A DNA stretch of 64,000 bases from the NCBI GenBank assembly GCA_039566865.1, contig CM076943.1, positions 16,478,001 through 16,542,000 on the forward strand. Direction: 5' to 3'. This DNA is from Aurelia coerulea. Its lineage: Eukaryota > Cnidaria > Scyphozoa > Semaeostomeae > Ulmaridae. Shown here piece after piece: positions 11,880 through 64,000 of this stretch. Position 1 is the stretch's first letter, and the number at the start of each line of letters is the position of its first letter. The position numbers and the translations under genes are program-made. The notes beneath the pieces are model-generated. The model was not told where the DNA came from, did not search any database, and worked only from the letters and a program-made list of their open reading frames with translations.

Positions 11880-12111
11880 TCATTGCATGCATGGCCTTTT
11901 GTTGCTCTGCCCTTCTTTTGATGTTCAACGACGAAATTTTCTCGCTGGAATTGTTTAATTATTACGACCATTTATACAAATCACCAGTCGTTCAAATGAT
12001 CCTGTGACGCAGCTTTTACTGTATGGTGATCAAGACCTTTCTAATGAGTTGAACAGAAATATACTCGAATTAACTTCACGCTTCATCCACGAAACTGGTC
12101 GGTTTGATTAA
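11880..12111 (+). pseudogene. C-terminal remnant of a non-LTR retrotransposon
   Basis: The + strand resembles the same retrotransposon tail as seen at 16630-17215 and 46040-46315: a cysteine-containing LLLCPSFDV motif, then LLLYGDQDLSNELNRN and FIHETGRFD before a stop at 12109-12111. The frame is interrupted after the first motif. No RT core is nearby. Confidence 0.65.
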
Positions 12112-12529
12112 GATCTATTGAGACTTAATTCCCAGCAAACTAAAACAACACATTGTAACACAATGCATATCATGTCATCAGTTTCATTTCACATGAACTG
12201 TAGCCAGTCAGATTTTCACCATTGAAACCACGAGTCAGAAGAATTAAAGGAAATAAGGAAATGTAAGCATATAAAGTGGCTCAAGCCACTTGAAGTCGAA
12301 CTCTAGCCAATCACATATCGGTATTTCCTGTTGATTTCGATAAGTTACCCAAATATGGTGCGGCACGTGTCACTTCCTATTATTTGTTACCGGCTATTTT
12401 TATCAAATGCTTTTACATGCTTAGATTCCCTTTAATGTTTGAAACAGATAAGCAGACAGGTATGAGGAAATATGTCCCTTACTGTTACAGTCTCGATTGT
12501 CCAGCATTGCTGTCTCGTTTCAAAGCCAG
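12112..12529. other. Non-coding flank 3' of the second GPCR
   Basis: I see no gene or repeat boundary here. It probably includes the 3' UTR of the minus-strand receptor. Confidence 0.4.
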
Positions 12530-13528
12530 TTAACTACTTCCCATTTTAGAATTGGAGTCTCTGCTGTTTCTGCCACTGATCTTATTCTCGTTCTTTTTCA
12601 GCTTGCTTCGAATAATTCCCTTGAAAAAGTAGACCAACGGAATTGTAATCGAGTTGCAGTACATCACGAGAAAGATATATATTGGCATATCTCTCCCGTT
12701 GCTGCAGCTCAAGGTAGCGATTGCATACGGCAGCATGCAAATCTGATATGAAATCACGACCAATACACACGTAACAATTACTTCCACTTCTTTTAAACTG
12801 CTTTCCAAGCTTCTGCTGTGTTTCTGCGAGATGCTTCTCCTTCTGGCAACTGTGCTGTGTATTATCAACGAATAAGTAACGAGGAACAACAGTGACATTA
12901 CTATTATAATACTGCTATCTAATATCATAAAAGCCTTGCTTAGTATAACAGCCTTGCTTGTGATAAAGAATTCAAGAAAACTTATCATGATATTTACAAA
13001 CCATGTCATGAGCATTATAATGACAGCTTTCTTTTTGGTCACCAATAGTCTGTGTTTGAAGTGGAATTTGACGGCAACAAAGCGATCTACGGCTATGACC
13101 AGGAGAATACACGACGAGGAGTACACAGAGAAATGAACAATTGTCTCAATGGTCTTTCTAACAGAGTCGAATACTATACCCAATGTTTCTTTGCCTGTAG
13201 CCAGTCGTATGCTTTCGAGAATCAGTATGAAAACACTCACGATCTTGTCGGCGGTGGCCAAATTAAGCAGCCATATTTCGAATATAGTTATTCTCTTTAT
13301 TTTTCTCAGCAAAAGGCATATTTCAATAATGTTAAGAAGCAAAGCAGCGGAGCAAATGGAAATTGCTGCTGCAGAACCATTAGGAGTGTTCCTTGCCGGT
13401 ACAAATATGGCTACTTCTGTTATTTCTGTTACGTTTATCACTTCAGACACAGTATGAATGATGACGCTGCTGTAATTCAAAGTAGGCATCAGGAATCTCG
13501 TGGCGAACATTGAAACGTTGGAAGTCAT
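12530..13528 (-). CDS. Intronless class A-like G-protein-coupled receptor (divergent)
   Basis: The frame is open from 13687, but I prefer the internal ATG at 13526-13528 (AAGATG context). It gives a 332-residue receptor with an extracellular N-terminus bearing N-glycosylation sites (N4, N18, N32) instead of an unusual 53-residue basic leader. Seven hydrophobic helices are visible: TM1 around residues 54-74, TM2 with LATAD94, TM3 ending V147-D148-R149-F150, TM4 with W176, TM5 about 203-223, TM6 with Pro267, and TM7 with N292 and P297-L-V-Y300. It lacks a Cys at the conserved TM3 top position (Arg124 there) and has Ile before Pro297 instead of Asn. Its opposite orientation and low similarity to the receptor at 6885-7943 argue against a recent tandem duplicate. 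Ligand unknown. Confidence 0.82.
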   Translation of the reverse strand: MTSNVSMFATRFLMPTLNYSSVIIHTVSEVINVTEITEVAIFVPARNTPNGSAAAISICSAALLLNIIEICLLLRKIKRITIFEIWLLNLATADKIVSVFILILESIRLATGKETLGIVFDSVRKTIETIVHFSVYSSSCILLVIAVDRFVAVKFHFKHRLLVTKKKAVIIMLMTWFVNIMISFLEFFITSKAVILSKAFMILDSSIIIVMSLLFLVTYSLIIHSTVARRRSISQKHSRSLESSLKEVEVIVTCVLVVISYQICMLPYAIATLSCSNGRDMPIYIFLVMYCNSITIPLVYFFKGIIRSKLKKNENKISGRNSRDSNSKMGSS

Positions 13529-13687
13529 CTTGAATTTTCCCTTTTTGATTCTTTGGTGGAGGAGGAAGCTCTTGTTGCTCCTTTGTTGTTTTGCTGCTCT
13601 TGCAGCTCCCAGAGAACACAAACAATAAGCTTGCACAGTGTTTTTAAAAGACCGTTCAAACCTACCTGACCTACTTTTGACAATCAT

Positions 13688-14312
13688 TCAGACTGTCGCC
13701 TTTATTTACACAGTCTCTGAAACATAAACATTCTTCACACAGCTCCTCACTTCAGTTATGAATCACGATAGTTCTGCCTCAAAAGTCAATTCTGTGCTGC
13801 TTTTATTCATTGTGGAATCTGTTTTCCTCTCAATAAAACTTCTGAAAACAAAGGCTTGAATCTCCTCCTGGGAGTTTACATCTGAGAAAGGCTTCAATGA
13901 GATTTTGTGCAATTTAGACCCACATTACCCTCATCATTGTAATTAGAAGATCATCAAGGGAATGGACCAGTGAGCGCCGTAGGCTATTTCTTGACTCCTT
14001 GTGATTTGTTTGATGAAAATAGATGAAAACGTAGCAAATTCAATACGTTTACAACTTGCCATGCATGAATGATCTTGCATAAATTAATATAATTGCGATT
14101 AAAGTGAATGACCTGAGATATATAGCGCTTGTCTATAAATAGGACAAAGAAAGACCTAATCCCACAATTATTTTCTTTTGCATTGCTTTCATTCGCCACG
14201 AGCTGGATTATCAAATACAATAGGCTATTTATAAATCTATGAGATCTCATCTTTTAACTCAGGTTATTCCTTTTAAGCTCATTAAAAGGGAAAATGTTTT
14301 TCTCTTAAACTA
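13688..14312. other. Upstream flank of the minus-strand GPCR
   Basis: It should contain the promoter and 5' UTR of the receptor. I could not pick a convincing TATA box or exon. Confidence 0.4.
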
Positions 14313-14910
14313 CAGGGTGTCCCAAAAAACATATGCGCCGCTTGAATGGCAACTGTGGAGGAGCCATAAATTTAACTTTTCTGTTTTTCAGATTTGTGAA
14401 TGGAAGAGATTTCAACTTAGAGTTTGGCACCGAGTTTGTGTAAATCTGATAAGTGGTTGCTGATTTATTGAAAAAGAAAGTCACAATCAAACATTGCTTC
14501 AAAACCAGAGGATTTTATCTCCGTACTTAACCTTATAACTTGAATTTTAACATTAAATGAACTTAAACTTTACAGTTATGCCAGGAAACGCATTTATGGG
14601 TAATTAATGACCATATTCTTCAAGAATATCGACCAAGCAGCATGCTGAACGCATTATTGTTGGCTTAAAACGACTTTATCACTTTTGAGAAGCAAAATAT
14701 CTGATAGATGCATACAATGGCCTGCAGCACTTGTGTTGCACATTTCCATTAGCAACCCTAGATATGTCCAATATTCTTGGTTGTCACAAAATTTAATGTA
14801 TGGCTATCTGTCTCACTTATGAAAATCAGACAACAGGGCTAGGTATGTTTTTTTCAATCAATTTCGTTGACTTTAAACGCAAGGGAGAATAATGAATCCT
14901 CTGCTTTTTA
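14313..14910. mobile_element. 3'-truncated Tc1/mariner-like MITE, family A
   Basis: TA then CAGGGTGTCCCAAAA at 14313. The sequence runs parallel to the reverse complement of the complete copy at 27413-28194 for about 600 bp with clear but imperfect identity, then stops before the second TIR. Non-coding. Confidence 0.7.
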
Positions 14911-15001
14911 GGCAGCCAATAATTTAGGCTATGAAAGGGAGGGAGGAGGCTCAGATTTGAAACTATAACTCTCCTGACATATATCAATTGAAATGACAAC
15001 A

Positions 15002-15381
15002 TCATTTGGCTATAATTTGATTTAAAGATTTAATGACACTTTCAATTTTGCTATCGCAAGCATAGATAGTTGTATCATCTGCATAGTTACATATTTGAGC
15101 ATCATTCACGAACATGAAGAGATCATTGAGGTATATGTTAAACAGAAGAGGCCCCAAGACCGAACCCTGTGGTACACCTATCGCTGTTTCTCTCCATGTG
15201 CTGAAGGATCCATTCATCTTTACCCTTTTCTTCCTCTCATTGAGATAGCTATGGATCAACCGCAATGCACTCATACTGAAACCATAAGCACTTAATTTTG
15301 CAATGAAAAGCTCATGATTTAAGCAATCAAAAGCCTTTGAAAGATCCATGAGTAGTGCTCCAACACGACCTCCGCTGTTTT
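15002..15381 (-). pseudogene. Reverse transcriptase core fragment (non-LTR retrotransposon)
   Basis: The - strand encodes about 115-125 residues of the RT palm: [11 protein letters not shown] (block with the first catalytic Asp), [19 protein letters not shown], and the YADD catalytic box. Both ends are truncated: an in-frame stop lies upstream near 15380 and another just after the YADD block. The protein would start and stop within the palm, so it is not a functional enzyme. Family jockey/CR1-like by motif style. Confidence 0.9.
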
Positions 15382-15489
15382 AAGATATAATGACAATTTA
15401 CTTCTTTTTCGTTTCCTAATCTCACAATTACTGCCTGAATCGCATTTTCCAAGCCACGCAATCAGCATCACAGCTCGAGAGTCCTTTCT

Positions 15490-15605
15490 AACCGCCATTC
15501 TGCATCAACAGTTTCTGCATGAAGCTTCGCTCCTCCGCAAGCAATCTTCCAAAAGCACGCAAGTGCGTTTTCGGCAGATTGCTTGCGGAGGAGTGAGAAT
15601 TTTTA
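15490..15605. repeat. Inverted repeat around CTTCGCTCCTCCGCAAGCAATC
   Basis: CTCCTCCGCAAGCAATCT near 15530 is mirrored by AGATTGCTTGCGGAGGAG near 15578, with AAGCACGCAAGTGCGTTTT at the axis. It abuts the RT fragment and an hAT-like MITE. Confidence 0.55.
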
Positions 15606-15664
15606 TTCAAGATGGCGGTTCGTTGTATAGGCGTGAAAATAACATTCAGACGATCATTGCAAGA

Positions 15665-15959
15665 CCCGGGGGGGGGGTACATAACATATTTCGGGTACGG
15701 GTATGTGCCGCCCATATGGGTGGGTTTTTGAGCCCAAAATTCTCTAAACAAGGGTCCTTTTTCGGCAGATTTTCCATAAACATGGGTGTAGTTTCGCTGA
15801 AATTCGCAAAAAAAATGGTTAAGATTGGCAGTTTTCCGCCAAAATTAATCATAAAAGTGGGTATCAAAGGCAAGTTTCGGTAATTAGAAGAGGGTAGCTT
15901 TCTGAAAACCGGGCGGCAGACCCCCGTCCATCCTCAAGTCATGTACCCCCCCCCCCGGG
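15665..15959. mobile_element. hAT-like MITE with CCCGGGG ends
   Basis: It begins CCCGGGGGGGGGGTAC and ends GTACCCC...CCCGGG. The exact 8-bp duplication TTGCAAGA lies at 15657-15664 and 15960-15967. The interior (ACGGGTATGTGCCGCCCATA) is shared with 33895-34191. Confidence 0.8.
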
Positions 15960-16629
15960 TTGCAAGATTAGAAAACGACAAAGATAATTCCAGTAAATCC
16001 CATTCTGTATTAATTGCAAATTCAAATCATGGTTGTCCTCTATTCCTCTTGTTGTTCTTGGTCAAAGAACATAAAAAAATAGCGACCAGACGATCAACGA
16101 ATCGGTATTCGATCAAACACTTCTGAGGAGTTTATATTTCATTAATTATATTCCAACAAAAATATGATTAGATCATTTGTAGAAAATCTGAGCAGCTGTT
16201 GGCATGCTGGTGTTCTCTGTCTAAGATTCCTTGAACATGCATTTGGTGCTCAGTGACGAAGAAAATAAACAGTTCAGGGGGTGCTGATCCCGGGGGGGGT
16301 TCTTGAATTTCAATTGTACGGGGGTGTGAGGTGTGCACTCCAAGAAAAACATCTTTTTCTATCCATATCAAATATTTACAATAATTCTTACTTTCTATTG
16401 TAGTTATCTGATAACTATACACCACCACAGGGACGACACCAAGGGGAGCGAAACATAAAGACACGCAACATTAAACTACATACAACTAAACTACAAACGA
16501 TGAAGAAACTAGTTACACTACTTACAAAAGTTACTCTTACTAATTACTCTACTGACAAAATTACTCTACTGTACATAAAAGCTATAAAATGGCTATGATG
16601 GTTGTGGAACTTGTAGCGTAGCTTGAGAT

Positions 16630-17215
16630 TTTCTAATCAAGTCGACCAGTTTGGTGGATAAAATTCAAGGTTAAGAGAAGTATGCTTTTATTGAGGTCTT
16701 TAGGAAGGTTCTTATCACCATACAATAAAACGTGCATCAAAGCCTCGTATGAGTAATTGTCATTGATATATCCATTTGGTTGTAATAGAGCTAACACTCC
16801 AGCGAGAAGATCTCTTCGTGCGAGGGGCAAATCACTGATTTTTTTTCGTACACCTTCCTTAAAATTGCAAAAAAATCACATACAAAAATCACAAAAATCA
16901 CAAAATCACCATACAAAAATCATAAAAATCACAAAATCATGGAAAAATCACAAGAAAAAATCACAAAAAAATCAATAAAATCACAAAAAAATCACTAAAA
17001 TCACAGAAAAAAATCGTGTGATTTTAAAATCACAAAAATCACGTACGCTATTTTGAGTACGTGATTTGCCCCTCGTCTTCGTGGTACTTCAAAGGAAGGG
17101 CAGAGCAGCAAAAAGTGTTCCGTAACCTCGATGCCATCTTTCGACGGGCACAGTGGGTTTATGGTATCCCTAAAATTTTGCTCGAATTTGTGAAAGCTTA
17201 GTTTGCTGAACATTT
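16630..17215 (-). pseudogene. Retrotransposon C-terminal remnant split by an hAT-like MITE
   Basis: Minus-strand coding sequence resembles the cysteine-containing tail of non-LTR elements (HKFEQNFRDTINPLC, EVTEHFLLLCP) in 17083-17215. It continues in 16630-16820 (RRDLLAGVLALL, then LLYGDKNLPKDL and FIHQTGRLD). The 255-bp MITE at 16821-17075 interrupts it. Taking out the MITE and one copy of its 8-bp duplication puts the two pieces in the same frame. The rest of the element is missing. Confidence 0.8.
16821..17075. mobile_element. hAT-like MITE with AAAATCAC interior, inserted in an RT remnant
   Basis: The TIRs are CGAGGGGCAAATCAC (left) and GTGATTTGCCCCTCG (right). TCTTCGTG is duplicated exactly at 16813-16820 and 17076-17083. 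The interior is an AT-rich array of AAAAATCAC-like units. Length 255 bp, non-coding. Confidence 0.85.
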
Positions 17216-17229
17216 TTCACATGGCCTTA

Positions 17230-17473
17230 GAAATTTGCCCTCGAAATGATAGCCGGCTACCCCAAAACGTAAAAAATCGGCGAAAAGCATACCCTAAAAA
17301 ACGTAAAAATTCGTCGAAAAACGATGAAATAACACCTTTTGACGACCGGCTAAGAAAAATTTTCTCCTTTTGATACCCGGCGTTTATTATAGAAAAAAGA
17401 GGCAAAAACGATACCCGTAAAGGAATGCACATCCGTCAGCAAAATAGTCTAAGTACCCCCCCCCCCCCCCGGG
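17230..17473. mobile_element. Truncated hAT-like MITE (CCCGGG end)
   Basis: Its right end is a long C-run then GGG at 17473, as in the family above. The left terminus is missing, so it is a decayed copy. Confidence 0.45.
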
Positions 17474-17573
17474 TTGTTGATGCAAAATAGATAAAATATA
17501 CTGCTTGCATGTTGCCACCTGACAAGAACAAATGAAGCGATGAAATAAACACCCCACGGAATCCAGGAAACAT

Positions 17574-17689
17574 TAGCCTGTGTTCCAGACCACTTGAAAA
17601 GGTAAGTATTCCTTTCTTATCACTTGAAACTACTCTTCACCACTTAAAAAGGAAAGTTTTCCTTTCTTAGTGGTCTGGAACACAGGCTA
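17574..17689. mobile_element. Short palindromic MITE
   Basis: TAGCCTGTGTTCCAGACCAC at 17574 is mirrored by GTGGTCTGGAACACAGGCTA ending at 17689, with a loop of AGGAAAG/CTTTCCT stems. Confidence 0.7.
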
Positions 17690-18269
17690 GGAGACATGTT
17701 CAGAGGAGATTGGAGGGTGCATTGCAGTATCAAGCTCTACTAGAAGCACAGAGAGTTTAGACTCCATAGACTTCATTGTTTTAGAGTTAAGCAAGATAAG
17801 GCTCAAATCTTTACTGGTTGCCAGATCATGCTGAAATCATCCAGTTTCATGCTAATCAGCCAATGAGATTGCCGCTTTCTGCTTTCTAGCACCTGGAGAC
17901 AAAATCGGTCGTTTGAGGTGAATCTTCAAGTACCCTCACTAAAACTGAAATGGCTGCTAAATTACTTCAGTTACTTGCAATTTTTTTGATAAAGCAGTTA
18001 TGGGGATGTCCGTCCAGAGTGGTTCACATCTTCAGCATCTTTAGGCACAGGGCTTGGTTTGGGGCCGGAGCTGCATTCATTTTCTGGTCGAAGAATATTG
18101 ACCTTCGTTGAAATATCTATAGAAATCGCTACAAATGAGATATACAGATAGGAATTTCAGCAATTATTGATACTAAACTGAGAAATAATCCAAACTCCTT
18201 CACTGCTATCATATCTCAAAATTGGAGGCAATTTCTAATGATTTCTGGTAGAGACATCATTTGGGCCTA

Positions 18270-19045
18270 AGCTTTTCCTCGCTTCAAACTCATTTCATTG
18301 CACTTGAAAAGTTATGATGAAATTCTTGAGCTAAATAATGCACTTACCCATGACTCAGACACAAGTTTGACTTCGTTTGCCTTTTTTACTTTAGCAAATT
18401 TTTATAAGAAACAACCAGTTGTGGTCAACCAGTTGTATGTAAAGTTTTTTCTTTGTCGTAATAGTGTTTCCTCTTTAATGTATTGGAAGTATGGTAATAT
18501 TTGTAAAGTAGCAGTTGTATTGTAATTAGGTTAAGTCCCGGGGGGGGGGGGGGTACTTCATTGTCAACATGATTCGACCTGAATCTGGACTTTGAGAAAA
18601 GGACCCATTCGTATGACGGAGTATTCAAAAATTTCGAGCCCATTTGCATGAATGTCAGGAAATTTTTGACCCATGTGCATGAATTTGTCGATTTGAAACA
18701 AAGGAAAATTTAAGTTTTTTGGCCTGGATTATCATTATGGGGCCGATTGATAAGAAAATTCTCAAAGAAGTACCCATCTACCAGAATTGTGGTTAAAAAC
18801 AGACCCATATGTAGAGAATTTAGGATGAAAAAACCCATCCATATGAGCGGCACGTCCAGTACAACTTAACAATGAAGTACCCCCCCCCCCCCGGGGGTTA
18901 AGTTTGTTTGTATTCATAGTTAGTAGAGTATTCCATTTAGTTTTGTATGGTATCTTTGTGAATTAGTATTTGTATAGTAATTATGTTGAAATGTATGTAG
19001 GATTGATTGATAAATAAATGAAACTGAAACTGAAAACTGAAACTG
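18270..19045 (+). repeat. 3' tail of a non-LTR retrotransposon, interrupted by a MITE
   Basis: The stretch ends with GATAAATAAATG followed by AAACTGAAACTG-type repeats (19015-19045), the simple-repeat 3' terminus of CR1/L2-like elements. A MITE at 18537-18895 splits it. Confidence 0.5.
18537..18895. mobile_element. hAT-like MITE with CCCGGGG ends
   Basis: It opens CCCGGGGGGG and closes CCCCCCGGG. GGTTAAGT is duplicated exactly at 18529-18536 and 18896-18903. Its interior differs from that of 15665-15959, so this is a second subfamily. Confidence 0.75.
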
Positions 19046-19194
19046 ATCAACCAGCGATTTCAGCGATTGCTATTGGAGCGATCATGGTTCTAGTAGAGAC
19101 GCTGCGTAGGAAAATATGGAAATTGTGCCGAAAATCTATCCTTTATCCCTTGGCCCCCTATGATAATTTCATTTCCGACTTGGGTGGAACCAAA
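19046..19194 (+). promoter_or_regulatory. Probable CYFIP 5' UTR and proximal promoter
   Basis: This lies between a retrotransposon tail and the start codon. The reading frame is open upstream of ATG 19195 to 19018, but the similarity to CYFIP begins at the ATG. No TATA box is obvious. Confidence 0.4.
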
Positions 19195-63839
<44,645 letters not shown>

Positions 63840-64000
63840 GTAAGAATGACATGTTATTCACTTTTTCGCACTTTAACTTGAGTGCACGCTGGGTAAGTCG
63901 GATGAGTCAGACATGAGAAAAAATGTGGTGTGTTTACTAATTTCTATTGTTACAGTTTACTTTACAAATTCGTTTCTTTAGAATTCACGGCATAGAATTA

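Noticed and set aside
13529..13687. 53-codon N-terminal extension of the minus-strand GPCR
   Set aside because: It is basic, unlike an extracellular N-terminus or signal peptide, and the Met at 13526-13528 gives a normal glycosylated N-terminus. Kept only as an alternative start.
19018..19194. Upstream in-frame extension of CYFIP exon 1
   Set aside because: The stretch is partly the AAACTG repeat tail of a retrotransposon, and CYFIP similarity starts at the ATG at 19195.

Overview
This window is animal nuclear DNA, most likely from an anthozoan cnidarian such as a stony coral or close relative. That placement is an inference. It rests on two intronless class A GPCR genes of divergent type, a many-exon CYFIP gene that matches animal CYFIP along its whole visible length, AT-rich DNA, and a very dense load of small inverted-repeat transposons and decayed non-LTR retrotransposons. 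There is no sign of prokaryotic operons, and no CRISPR array or recognisable RNA gene.

Layout. 1-5.4 kb: a retrotransposon RT remnant, then a 5-kb nested palindromic element. 6.9-7.9 kb: an intronless GPCR on the + strand. 9.1-10.8 kb: an almost perfectly symmetric palindrome built from 161-bp units and bounded by TTAA. 12.5-13.5 kb: a second intronless GPCR on the - strand. 14-19 kb: RT fragments and MITEs, several with exact target-site duplications (TSDs).

19.2 kb to the right edge: one large gene on the + strand. It is CYFIP (Sra-1/PIR121), the Rac1-binding subunit of the WAVE regulatory complex. I could place 23 coding exons (19195-63839) with consistent splice phases, about 1045 codons. 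The last roughly 200 codons lie beyond the window. Residues known in human CYFIP1 to hold the WAVE VCA segment and to form the D-site for Rac1 are conserved. The A-site keeps the Lys-Arg pair but lacks the Cys179 equivalent.

The introns hold most of the transposon material. There are TA-flanked Tc1/mariner-like foldback MITEs (three families), TTAA-flanked elements, hAT-like MITEs with 8-bp TSDs, tRNA-type SINEs, RT remnants and minisatellites, often nested. The most unusual gene-level observation is a decayed copy of part of exon 13 plus intron 13. It lies just after exon 21, in frame with exon 21 if that intron is retained. I see no convincing new multi-gene system. The novel content is transposon architecture and this internal CYFIP duplication.
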